DNA of 64,000 nucleotides from Pedobacter namyangjuensis (GTDB lineage: Bacteria; Bacteroidota; Bacteroidia; Sphingobacteriales; Sphingobacteriaceae), in assembly GCF_003313325.1 (NCBI RefSeq), contig NZ_QMHQ01000003.1, positions 788,762 to 852,761 on the forward strand, read 5' to 3'. Made by a program: the position numbers and the translations under genes. A model generated the notes under the pieces. The model worked only from the letters and a program-made list of their open reading frames with translations, was not told where the DNA came from and ran no database searches. Shown here piece by piece: positions 1 through 8,757 of this stretch. Numbering within the stretch: the first letter of the stretch is position 1; every line of letters begins with the position of its first letter.

Positions 1-1827
1 CCGGAAAAAGCAATGTTTTACCTTAACAAAATGGAAAGCTTAACCAAAGACCAGCCTGAATTTATTATCCCTCGAATACTTAACCTACGAAACCGCCTGA
101 ACCTAGAATTAAGAATGGGTAATAGCAAAAACTTACATTCTACCTATCAACTTGTTTTAAAACTAGCCAAAGAAAGTAAAAATGAAGATTTGATAAGAGA
201 TACACGTTTTGCCTATAGCCAAGTGCTTTTAACCATTAACAACGAAAAAGAAGCATTTAAAATTTTAAAAGAGTTAATTCCAGACTTAGAAAATATGCTG
301 GTAGATAGAAGAGCTGCTTTTTTCGAAATTCTTGCTAAAAACTATAAGGATGTGGGCGATTACAAAAATGCCTTGGTTTTTTTTGAAAAGATATATAAAC
401 TGCCAGAATCTTCAAGCCAGCAAAAATCGGTAGCGCTTGCTAATATGATCTTAAGTAGCTGTGAATTAAAAAAATACAATTACCTTGAGGATTATTTCAA
501 AGCGCTGAAAAAATACGATGGCGATTATACCACCATCATCGCGTTAAAAACCGTAAAATTAGCAGAAGGAAAATACTACGAAGCCAGCCGTAAAACTGAT
601 GTGGCTCTAAAAACTTATTTGGCAGGCTACAAACTAAAACATCACAGTGGCGAGGCTCCTAGAGAAGATATTGCCTTCCATTTGGCAATTGCAGGAATTT
701 ACACCGAAGACAATGACCATAAACTGGCAAAAACACACCTAGATAGAGCAGATATACTTATTAAAAAACATGTCGTTCCGATACCACTAAAGCTTAGTTA
801 TTTGGCCACAGTTAAAAAGCTGAACAAGGCTACACCTTTAAGGCAAGACAGTTTAGTGTTGCATTTAGAAAATGAAATGAAGCTTAAGGACTCTGTTTTT
901 AAAAAAAGCTTAGCTAAAATTGCAAACGAACTTGAAACAAAATACAGAGTAACAGAAAAAGAACAACAACTTTTATTGGCGAAAAAGCAGGAAGAGTTAA
1001 ACAAGGCTGAAATAAGCACACAAAAACAACGCAATTTATTAATTTCAATTGCTGCAATAATTACTATCGCACTCCTAGCAACGCTAACCTATATTCAATT
1101 ACAGCGTAAAAAACAACATAAGCTGGATTACCAAACTGAGTTGCAAGGGTTAAGAGATAGACATCGTATAGAAATAATGGATAGGCTTACAGATGTTCAA
1201 GAGCAAGAGAAAAAACGCATTGCCGAACAACTGCATGATGAAGTTGGTGCGATGCTGTCTATAGCTAAGCTTAATATTAACACTTTAAACGAGAATGTAT
1301 TTGTGGCTAACAGCGATGCTGAAAAAAAGCTTGCTACGACTAAACAAATTATGAACGATATAAGCGAAACTGTTCGTAATATTAGCCACACGTTGATGCC
1401 AATTGCTTTAGAAAAATATGGTTTTAAAAGCGCTGTTATAGATTTGCTAACTGCAATTAAAACGGCTAACCAACTTACCGTTGAACAAGTGATTGAGGGC
1501 TTAGACCACACCGAACTTTGGCCTCAGAATTTTAGTTTAAGTGCCTACAGAATTATCCAGGAGATATTAAATAACGCGATTAAACATGCACAGGCAACAA
1601 ACTTATTTGTGCAGATTATAGAGTTAGAAAATTCTTTGACCATTTATATTGAAGACAACGGAAAAGGAATAGCCCAAGATACAGAAGCTAAAGGAGCTGG
1701 AATGAAACTTTTAGAAAGTAACATTGCCTATCTATCTGGAAAATTAGAGATTAAAGGGCAACCAAACGAGGGAACTTTTGCATTAATAGAACTTCCAATA
1801 CCAATTACCAGAAATAATGAAAATTAA
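1..1827 (+). CDS. TPR-containing sensor histidine kinase (HisKA_3 type), 5' end cut by window edge
   Basis: Sensor half of a two-component pair with the next gene. The reading frame is open back to base 1, so the ATG at 13 is probably internal and the N-terminus lies outside the window. Counting from that ATG, residues 1-310 are helical repeats of TPR character and a coiled coil (about 300-340) follows. One membrane segment lies near 343-363. A HisKA_3 dimerisation domain holds the phosphoacceptor His near 407 in EQLHDEVGAM. A C-terminal HATPase domain shows NNAIKHA (N box) and EDNGKGI (G1 box). The order TPR, one TM, HisKA_3, HATPase is a common Bacteroidota arrangement in which the sensor part may face the periplasm. 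The signal sensed cannot be read from sequence. It overlaps the response regulator by 11 bases, which suggests coupled translation. Confidence 0.9.
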   Translation, partial: PEKAMFYLNKMESLTKDQPEFIIPRILNLRNRLNLELRMGNSKNLHSTYQLVLKLAKESKNEDLIRDTRFAYSQVLLTINNEKEAFKILKELIPDLENMLVDRRAAFFEILAKNYKDVGDYKNALVFFEKIYKLPESSSQQKSVALANMILSSCELKKYNYLEDYFKALKKYDGDYTTIIALKTVKLAEGKYYEASRKTDVALKTYLAGYKLKHHSGEAPREDIAFHLAIAGIYTEDNDHKLAKTHLDRADILIKKHVVPIPLKLSYLATVKKLNKATPLRQDSLVLHLENEMKLKDSVFKKSLAKIANELETKYRVTEKEQQLLLAKKQEELNKAEISTQKQRNLLISIAAIITIALLATLTYIQLQRKKQHKLDYQTELQGLRDRHRIEIMDRLTDVQEQEKKRIAEQLHDEVGAMLSIAKLNINTLNENVFVANSDAEKKLATTKQIMNDISETVRNISHTLMPIALEKYGFKSAVIDLLTAIKTANQLTVEQVIEGLDHTELWPQNFSLSAYRIIQEILNNAIKHAQATNLFVQIIELENSLTIYIEDNGKGIAQDTEAKGAGMKLLESNIAYLSGKLEIKGQPNEGTFALIELPIPITRNNEN

Positions 1828-2461
1828 ACTCATATTAGCCGACGACCACCCTGTTGTTTTGAACGGAATAAATGCACATTTTGCGTCTGATGAACGTTTC
1901 GAAATTATTGATATGGCAAATAATGGTTTGGAATTGCTAAACGCTAAAGCACTAAATGTTGCTGATGTTATTCTTTTAGATTTGAATATGCCTGGCCTCG
2001 ATGGATTAAGAACCATAACGGAATTAAAAAACAGAAATATTTCGGCGAAAATTATAGTGTTAACCAATTATCATTCTGCAGAGTTGGTAAAAGATTGTAA
2101 AGCAAAAGGTGCAAACGGATATATTGTTAAAACAGATGAGTTGCAGAATCTTGCAAACAGCATTTTGAGTGTTGTCTCCGGCATAGATATTTTTCCGTCA
2201 TTTGAAGAGAAAACTACTATTGATGCCCGCTTCTCTTATTTTGACGATTTTTTGAAGAAATATAAATTAACAAAAAGAGAAGTGGAAATTATACGTTTGG
2301 TATGCCAAAATTTAAAAACTAAAGATATTGCAGAAAGGCTTTACCTATCGGAGTTTACTGTACATACCCATAGAAAAAATATTATGCGAAAGCTAGAACT
2401 GTCAGACTCTACCGTTGCGCTCTACGAGTTTGCGCTAAAATCAAATTTAATAAGTTCGTGA
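1817..2461 (+). CDS. NarL/FixJ-family response regulator
   Basis: Cytoplasmic transcription factor paired with the overlapping kinase. The N-terminal receiver domain (about 1-120) has the acidic pair DD near residues 9-10, the phosphoacceptor Asp near 54 in VILLDLNMPGLDG, and a Lys in the YIVKTDE segment. The C-terminal LuxR-type helix-turn-helix (about 148-208) shows LTKREVEIIRLV followed by KDIAERLYLSEFTVHTHRKN, the usual recognition region. Length (214 residues) is normal for the family. Target genes are unknown. The hybrid kinase 37 bases downstream may be co-transcribed. Confidence 0.93.
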   Translation: MKIKLILADDHPVVLNGINAHFASDERFEIIDMANNGLELLNAKALNVADVILLDLNMPGLDGLRTITELKNRNISAKIIVLTNYHSAELVKDCKAKGANGYIVKTDELQNLANSILSVVSGIDIFPSFEEKTTIDARFSYFDDFLKKYKLTKREVEIIRLVCQNLKTKDIAERLYLSEFTVHTHRKNIMRKLELSDSTVALYEFALKSNLISS

Positions 2462-2498
2462 TAGTTTATAAAAACACAAATGTTAAACCGAACCATAT

Positions 2499-4298
2499 AT
2501 GCTGAACCTAAAATATATTCGCGAAAAGCTAAATAAAAACTTTGAAAATGACCCAGATGGCTTAAACAAAGTTAGAGCGAACTTTCTTTTAAATACCTTG
2601 TTCCTTAGCATATTTGTGGCTTTGTTTACCCTACCGGGATTCTGGATAAAATCTTTTGATTTACTTTTTTACCGTTCTCTAGCCATTGTAGTTGTACAAT
2701 CTTTTTTTATTTGGGTTATTATAAACCTAAACAAATGGAAATTAGTAGCGCATTTGCTTTGTATAATGCTAGCATTAATTATCCTGACGAACTTTTTTAC
2801 CAAAGTTCAGGGAGTAGAGCTTATTTCATTGCAGTTCATTCTACTTCTAGTAACATTCAGTTACTATCTTTTAGGCAAAAATTGGGGAATTATATATTCC
2901 ATTTTAAGCGCAACAAGCATTTTATTTTATTCATCGTCCATCGGAAAGCAAGGCATACAAGCTATTGAAAGAGGCGCTATTAATGATGCAACTTTTTATG
3001 GCGTAATCATTTTTAATTTTTTATTAATTTTTTACATACAATATCATTTCTTTAATGCTTTTAGCAAAACCATTAACAGTTTAGAAACCAAAGAGCTTGA
3101 AGGAAGAATACTTAATGAAAAATTAAGCGTTGCCATGGTGGAGATAAAACAGACAGCTAAGGCAAAGTCTGACTTTCTATCTACTATTTCGCATGAGCTC
3201 CGTACGCCGTTAAACGCGGTTATAGGCATGAGCAATATTTTACTATTAGAAAATCCCCGACCAGACCAGCAAGAGAATTTAAATATTTTAAAATTTTCGG
3301 GCAATAACCTCTTGGCCCTTATAAATGATATTTTGGATATCAACAAAATCGATTCCGGTAAAATAGAACTAGAAAAAATTCCCTTTAAAATATCAGTCTT
3401 AGTTGAAGATATTTTTAGAAGTTTTAAAGGAAAAGCAGTGGCTAAGGGTTTACAGCTAACGTTAGATGTGCCTGACGATTTTGCTGTTTTAGTATTAAAT
3501 GGCGACCCCACTAGACTAACGCAGATACTGAACAACTTAATAGATAATGCAATTAAGTTTACGGTTAACGGAAAAGTAAATTTTTTAATTAAAACGATAA
3601 AAAAATCTAAAGAATCTGTTATTTTGCAGTTCACTATTGTTGATACTGGGATTGGGATACCGTTAGATAAGCAGAAGTTAATCTTCGATTCGTTTTCGCA
3701 AGCCTCTACAAGCTCAACTAGAGAGTATGGAGGCACAGGTTTAGGGCTAGCTATTGTAAAAAATCTATTGGCTTTACATAACAGTGATATTATTACCCGA
3801 AGCGAAGTTGGTGTAGGTACATCCTTCGAATTTAGAATTACATACAATATTAACGACGCAAACATGGAGCAGGCTAACGCAACACCTCACAATTTTCTTG
3901 GAAGTGATTCTGACATTAGTAAACTAAGAATCTTAATTGCTGAAGATGATCAGATGAATACTTTACTAATGCGTAAATTATTGGCGAAATGGCAACTTAG
4001 CCCGGATTTTGTTAATAACGGATTAGAAGCTGTTGACGCTTGTAAGGCCAACACCTACGATCTTATTCTAATGGATATACATATGCCTAAAATGGACGGC
4101 TACGAAGCGACCACTATCATCAGGAGCCTTGCAGATAAATCAAAAGCTGAGTTACCGATTATTGCGCTAACAGCTTCTGTAGCACTCGATGTACGACACA
4201 AAATTGCGGAAGTTGGCATTACCGATTTTATATCGAAGCCTTTTAAACCAAACGAGCTCAGAGCCAAGTTGGAAGCTATAGCTGGTAGTAAGAAATAG
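2499..4298 (+). CDS. Membrane hybrid histidine kinase with C-terminal receiver
   Basis: About six hydrophobic segments occupy residues 25-195, with no recognisable periplasmic sensor domain (a 7TMR-like or membrane-embedded sensor is possible). A HisKA domain follows with the phosphoacceptor His near 232 in STISHELRTPLNAVIG, then HATPase_c with DNAIKF, DTGIGIP and GGTGLGLAI, and a receiver domain from about 478 with IAEDDQ and the Asp near 526 in LILMDIHMPKMDG, plus the Lys in ISKPFKP. There is no DNA-binding output and no separate Hpt domain in the window, so the phosphate must leave through a partner elsewhere or the receiver acts on the kinase itself. The gene follows the NarL-type regulator by 37 bases and ends at a shared terminator. 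Confidence 0.92.
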   Translation: MLNLKYIREKLNKNFENDPDGLNKVRANFLLNTLFLSIFVALFTLPGFWIKSFDLLFYRSLAIVVVQSFFIWVIINLNKWKLVAHLLCIMLALIILTNFFTKVQGVELISLQFILLLVTFSYYLLGKNWGIIYSILSATSILFYSSSIGKQGIQAIERGAINDATFYGVIIFNFLLIFYIQYHFFNAFSKTINSLETKELEGRILNEKLSVAMVEIKQTAKAKSDFLSTISHELRTPLNAVIGMSNILLLENPRPDQQENLNILKFSGNNLLALINDILDINKIDSGKIELEKIPFKISVLVEDIFRSFKGKAVAKGLQLTLDVPDDFAVLVLNGDPTRLTQILNNLIDNAIKFTVNGKVNFLIKTIKKSKESVILQFTIVDTGIGIPLDKQKLIFDSFSQASTSSTREYGGTGLGLAIVKNLLALHNSDIITRSEVGVGTSFEFRITYNINDANMEQANATPHNFLGSDSDISKLRILIAEDDQMNTLLMRKLLAKWQLSPDFVNNGLEAVDACKANTYDLILMDIHMPKMDGYEATTIIRSLADKSKAELPIIALTASVALDVRHKIAEVGITDFISKPFKPNELRAKLEAIAGSKK

Positions 4299-4306
4299 TA
4301 TTGTAA

Positions 4307-4343
4307 AAACTAAAAACCCCCAGATATTGAGGGTTTTTAGTTT
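4307..4343. terminator. Bidirectional terminator between convergent genes
   Basis: A perfect 13-base inverted repeat (AAACTAAAAACCC at 4307-4319 and its complement at 4331-4343) with an 11-base loop lies between the stop of the hybrid kinase (+) and the stop of the TonB receptor (-). A- and T-rich arms supply a U tract in either direction. Confidence 0.85.
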
Positions 4344-4359
4344 GCATATTTTCAGAACT

Positions 4360-6708
4360 TTAAAATCTGCTCGTTAAAGTTAGGCCATAAGTTTTAGGAT
4401 TACCCAAGTGCGCCGCACCAAAATCGTAGGCGTAATCTACATACCTCTTATCGCTCAAATTTCTCCCCCAGGCAAAAAGATCAAATTTTCTATGTGTAAA
4501 GCCTATTTTAGCATTTATTAAACCGTATCCCTTTTGCTCAACTTTGTTCGATAAATCATAAAACTGGTCTCCAATATAATTCCACTCTCCCCTAACTACT
4601 AAATTTAAACCAGACAGTTTATCAATTAAAGCGGTGTGTTGCAAAGCAAGTGCGGAAGTTATTTTTGGTGTATAAATTTGTTTGTTACCGGCCAAATTTA
4701 CCACAGCTCCATCTTTTGGAACCTGTAATTCGTCATATTTAGCGTCGGTATAGCCAAAATTATAATCGATATTAAATCCCTTAAACGGAATAACCGCCAA
4801 TTCAAATTCTAAACCTTTACTAGTTAGCTCGCCCACGTTTCTGGTAATCGTTACCGCATCTGGCAAAACTAAAGTAGGCACCTGTGCATCCATTAGTTTG
4901 GTGTAAAATGCTGTAAGATTAATGTTTAACCTATTATTTAAGAACGAGTTTTTAGTGCCGATTTCGAAATTGTTACTATACTCTGGCTTAAAAGAAACCA
5001 AAGGCAAAACCGATGGATCAGATCCTAATGACGTTATACCACCAGCTCTATACCCTCTATTGTAACTTGCGAAAATATTATTGTTAGTTGCAATTTTGTA
5101 GGCCATGGTAAGCTTTGGAGAAAATGCATTAAAACTAGCGGTAGAACTGGTATCGTTTTGCGTTACTACTGGCTCCATCCCTTCCATTACAAATTCGCCT
5201 AAAGCACTCATCTTTTTATGCTCATAATCGTAACGTAAACCTAAAGTCATTTCTAATTTACTAGATATGGCGTACGAAATCTGACCGAAAGCGGATGCTC
5301 CGTAACTCTCACCCGAATTAGTAGCTACACTCGTAAAATTAGGAAATGGAGCACCCAATAGTTCGCCATCTGCACCAAAATGCGTTCCTTGCTTAACAGG
5401 ATTGTCTTGATAAAAACCATATAAACCGGCCAACCATTTTATTTTTGAATTTGGAGCTGTGTTTGAGCTCAGTTTAAATTCTTGCGTATAAACCTTCACT
5501 TTATTCCAGTCCTTGCCATAATTGTTAACAATAGAAACTCCATCTAATGGCGAAAAATCACCATCTATTGGTGTTTTGTAAAACCTGTAATTTGATTGAT
5601 AGGCAGTTTGCGAAACAAAGTTTACAGCATTTCCAGAATATTTTGCTGATAATGAAGCGTTAAAAAGATTATCGACCATTTGCGTGGTAGAATTTTGGCT
5701 CAATTTAAAAGGGTTTGCCAAAGCGTCTTCAACAGAAGCCACTAGTGGAAATGTTCCGTTATTTCTATTTTCATTATGTTTAACATTTAAGGTTAATGCA
5801 AATTTTGCACTCGCCTGTAGCTTCAAGTAATAATTCCCTTGGAAACTTTTAATTTCATCAAACTTGGTATTATTAAATTCGTTTAAATAGAAACCACCTT
5901 GTCTACCAACTAATCCGGCAGCGCCGAAAAATAATTTATCTTTTATAATTGGCGCTTTAATACCCGCACTAAATCTTTGCTGGCCATAATTTCCTACATC
6001 TACCGTAGCAAAGCCAGAAGCATAATTTGTAGGTGCTTTAGTAATAATATTAAGCACACCGCCCATTGCGTTTCGGCCATAGAGTGTTCCTTGTGGCCCT
6101 CTTAATACTTCAATTCGCTCTACGTCAAACAAAGAAGATATGTAGGTATCTAAACTAAACTGATTTACACCATCTATATAAGTTGCAATAGCTGGGTCGT
6201 AAGATGTTGTTGCAATACCTCTAATAGAAGTTACATTTCTTCCATCGCCAGGATTACTGCTATAGAAATTAGGTATCAATCCAGAAAGATCTCTAGTGTT
6301 TTGAATACGATAATCATTTACTTTATTAGCCGAAAAAGCAGTTATGCTTATCGGTACGTTCAATAAATTTTCATCACGTTTTTGGGCCGAGATAATTACC
6401 TCATCTAATTTTACTTTTGCATCTTCTAAAACTACATCTAAACTAGTGTTACCCGCTGTAGATTGAATTACGGTTGCATAACCAATAGCACTAACACTAA
6501 TTGTAATTGATCCTTGCGGAGCGTTTTTTATTTCGAAGTTTCCTTTATTGTCTGTTGTTGAGGTTAGGTTAAAATCTAAAACATTGATGGTTGCTTTTAC
6601 AATAGGTAAACCTTGTGCATTTTTAACATTTCCGGTAATATTTTGTTGTGCATTTACAGTAAAACTGATGGTAAATAAACAAGCAATTATAAGTAGTAGT
6701 TTCTTCAT
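4360..6708 (-). CDS. TonB-dependent outer-membrane receptor with carboxypeptidase-regulatory-like N-terminal module (no SusD partner)
   Basis: Active-transport porin of the outer membrane, energised by TonB-ExbBD. The start at 6708 is chosen because MKKLLLIIACLFTISFTVNAQ is a good signal peptide; an in-frame start at 6753 would add 15 residues ahead of it. After the signal comes a CarboxypepD_reg-like domain (about 22-100), a TonB plug with LRGPQGTLYGRNAMGG, and a 22-strand-type barrel ending in a C-terminal Phe (TLTSRF). The plug entry AQKRDENLLNVPISITAF closely resembles the lone-receptor type common in Proteobacteria (Sphingomonads, Caulobacter) rather than SusC, yet the N-terminal module is Bacteroidota-like. 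It is the last gene of the ROK-GH125-GH92 operon, 68 bases after the cytochrome gene, so the ligand may be a sugar or a keto-sugar product. The substrate is inferred only. Confidence 0.88.
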   Translation of the reverse strand: MKKLLLIIACLFTISFTVNAQQNITGNVKNAQGLPIVKATINVLDFNLTSTTDNKGNFEIKNAPQGSITISVSAIGYATVIQSTAGNTSLDVVLEDAKVKLDEVIISAQKRDENLLNVPISITAFSANKVNDYRIQNTRDLSGLIPNFYSSNPGDGRNVTSIRGIATTSYDPAIATYIDGVNQFSLDTYISSLFDVERIEVLRGPQGTLYGRNAMGGVLNIITKAPTNYASGFATVDVGNYGQQRFSAGIKAPIIKDKLFFGAAGLVGRQGGFYLNEFNNTKFDEIKSFQGNYYLKLQASAKFALTLNVKHNENRNNGTFPLVASVEDALANPFKLSQNSTTQMVDNLFNASLSAKYSGNAVNFVSQTAYQSNYRFYKTPIDGDFSPLDGVSIVNNYGKDWNKVKVYTQEFKLSSNTAPNSKIKWLAGLYGFYQDNPVKQGTHFGADGELLGAPFPNFTSVATNSGESYGASAFGQISYAISSKLEMTLGLRYDYEHKKMSALGEFVMEGMEPVVTQNDTSSTASFNAFSPKLTMAYKIATNNNIFASYNRGYRAGGITSLGSDPSVLPLVSFKPEYSNNFEIGTKNSFLNNRLNINLTAFYTKLMDAQVPTLVLPDAVTITRNVGELTSKGLEFELAVIPFKGFNIDYNFGYTDAKYDELQVPKDGAVVNLAGNKQIYTPKITSALALQHTALIDKLSGLNLVVRGEWNYIGDQFYDLSNKVEQKGYGLINAKIGFTHRKFDLFAWGRNLSDKRYVDYAYDFGAAHLGNPKTYGLTLTSRF

Positions 6709-6776
6709 TTTATGTGTGTAGTACGGTAACAAAAACGGTTGGCAAATTACCAACCGTTAATGCATTTAGTATTTTT

Positions 6777-8744
6777 TTATTTGTTTAATGAGTTTATCCA
6801 AGCAGCAATTTTCAGAGCATCTGCTTTAGTAACCTGTGGCATAGGAGGCATTTCTGTTGCATAACCTGGCCAATTTTGCGGTTGCGGATTGTGGATTAAC
6901 TGATAAATTTTAAGATCGGAATATTTTCTTTTCGCTATCTCTGTAAACGATGGCCCGATTTGCTTTTTAGTTGTATTATGGCAAGCCAAACAAGTATTTT
7001 TTGTTAATATACCTTCTACTTGTTTGTAGGTTGGCGCAACTGCAACAACGGGAGCTTTAGCTGGCAAAGGTTTTACCACTGGTTTTTTAATAGTAGGATT
7101 AACGGTAGTGCCTTTAGTAGCCTTTGGCGCTGTAACTGTTTTAACAGGCTGCGCTTCAGAGTTACGCGTGCTAACTTCGGCCATACTTAATTTTGTTCCA
7201 GTTGGAATTTGATTTAAAGTATAATAAGCGGTTGGATGAATAAGCGAATAAAAAGCTTCTTTATCTCTAACGCCATCTAACGTAATGGTATGAATATAAT
7301 ACTGACGTAAGTTTTGTACTATTAGCCTAGCTTTAAGCCCATCTGCTGAAACCTTCACCCCACTGATTTTCAGCGTTTCGTTATTTACTGGAGGCGAACC
7401 ATAAACTGGTTGGTATTTGTAGATAAAACTCTCTACAGAATACGAAGCTAAATCCTCAGCAGATTTACGGTCTACAGGTTTGGTAAACTCAATTTCAAAA
7501 CCATCTGGCATAGCTCTAACAGCTTTCATTTCGAAAGGCATTTTGTTGTTGTAAACCAATCTTTCTAAACCTTCATTTGCATCGCCGGCCGAACCCCAAC
7601 CACGGTTAGTTTCTCCAACAAACAAAGAACCGTCTGTTCCCCAAGCCATTCTTAATACACCAGAACGGAAACCTTTTCTGAACAAAAATGCAGCACCTTG
7701 CTCTTCTCCATTTACGGTTTCCATAAAAATTCTTGATATGATACTCATTCCTTGGTCGCCTACCAAAATTTGACCAGCAAAAGGACCGAAAGTATTTTCT
7801 GGAATTTTAACAGGTTCTGAAGTAGATACACCTAAAATTCCGTAAGGCAACCAAACAGATGGCAACTTTAACTCCGGAAAATCTTTTTTAGCTTCGAAGA
7901 GTGTTTTAAACGTTTCGTTTACTCTGTTTTCTGGCTTAATATACCTACCATTTTCATTCTTTAAGCGGCGTTCATCCATTTTTGCATAAAACGATTCAGA
8001 CTTCAGTTTTAGCGGAGAATCTTTTCTATCCGTCCATATCAAACTAGCAGGATGTCCCATAAAATCACCTTTATTAACGTTCCATAAACCTCCAGAACCA
8101 ACCCAATCGCCTTGGTTTTCTGTGTAGTAGAATTTATCGTCTATAAAGTTCAACCCAGCTGGTGAACGTAAACCCGCAGCAAATGGCGTCATTGTTCCAT
8201 TTTCGGTAATTTTCATTGCCCAACCACGCATCGGCACACGACTTTCTGCTCTCCACCACTCTTCGTTTCCGAAAGCAACGTTTCCAGTTACCATAAAGGT
8301 TCCGTCGGGAGCAATCTTTGGTCCGAAACTATACTCATGGTAGTGCCCACTTAATGGCCAAGCATAAATAGTTTCGTAAACATCGGCTTTGCCGTCCATG
8401 TTTTTATCTATAAGCTTAGTTAATTCTCCACGCTGTGCAACATAAATTGCCCCATTTTTTTCTGCTATCCCTAAAATTTCGTGCAAACCAGTTGCAAATT
8501 TTCTAAAATATGGTTTTACGCTGGTAGGATTTTCAACTACATAAACCTCGCCTCTTCTGGTTGATAATGCTAAATTCCCGTTAGGTAAGGTTACTAACCC
8601 ACCAACTTCTAAAATTGGTCCTTCAGGAACTCTTACCTTAAAAATCCTGAAAAAGTCTTCTTCTTTTGGTGTTTCTTGAGCAGAAAGTTTTGAGAAACTT
8701 AAGCTAAGCACCAACATTGTTAATATTTTAAATGTATACTTCAT
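6777..8744 (-). CDS. Secreted beta-propeller (PQQ/sorbosone-dehydrogenase-like) protein with C-terminal cytochrome c domain
   Basis: Probably a periplasmic redox or sugar-binding protein. The start at ATG 8744 is preferred over a TTG four codons upstream. A signal peptide ends near LSFSKLSAQ. Residues about 30-410 resemble the six-bladed glucose/sorbosone dehydrogenase propeller (AAGLRSPAGLNF, VGDQGMSIISR). A beta-rich domain follows to about 525, then a Pro/Ala/Lys/Thr linker, then a small class I cytochrome c with the haem motif CLACH near 585-589 and a likely Met ligand in TEMPPMPQ. The C-terminus AAWINSL is typical of cytochrome c helices. It lies 13 bases after the DUF1080 gene, and such pairs recur in Bacteroidota, where these proteins are mostly uncharacterised. 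It is not certain that the propeller binds PQQ or is catalytic. Confidence 0.85.
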   Translation of the reverse strand: MKYTFKILTMLVLSLSFSKLSAQETPKEEDFFRIFKVRVPEGPILEVGGLVTLPNGNLALSTRRGEVYVVENPTSVKPYFRKFATGLHEILGIAEKNGAIYVAQRGELTKLIDKNMDGKADVYETIYAWPLSGHYHEYSFGPKIAPDGTFMVTGNVAFGNEEWWRAESRVPMRGWAMKITENGTMTPFAAGLRSPAGLNFIDDKFYYTENQGDWVGSGGLWNVNKGDFMGHPASLIWTDRKDSPLKLKSESFYAKMDERRLKNENGRYIKPENRVNETFKTLFEAKKDFPELKLPSVWLPYGILGVSTSEPVKIPENTFGPFAGQILVGDQGMSIISRIFMETVNGEEQGAAFLFRKGFRSGVLRMAWGTDGSLFVGETNRGWGSAGDANEGLERLVYNNKMPFEMKAVRAMPDGFEIEFTKPVDRKSAEDLASYSVESFIYKYQPVYGSPPVNNETLKISGVKVSADGLKARLIVQNLRQYYIHTITLDGVRDKEAFYSLIHPTAYYTLNQIPTGTKLSMAEVSTRNSEAQPVKTVTAPKATKGTTVNPTIKKPVVKPLPAKAPVVAVAPTYKQVEGILTKNTCLACHNTTKKQIGPSFTEIAKRKYSDLKIYQLIHNPQPQNWPGYATEMPPMPQVTKADALKIAAWINSLNK

Positions 8745-8757
8745 CGCAATTTTCAAC

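Noticed and set aside
3044..3865. 273-residue minus-strand open frame opposite the hybrid kinase
   Set aside because: It lies wholly antisense to conserved HisKA/HATPase coding sequence, with no family features. A shadow frame.
6777..8756. TTG start for the propeller-cytochrome gene at 8756
   Set aside because: An ATG four codons later gives a better signal peptide start; the same reasoning was used at 15536, 47873, 56602 and 59550.
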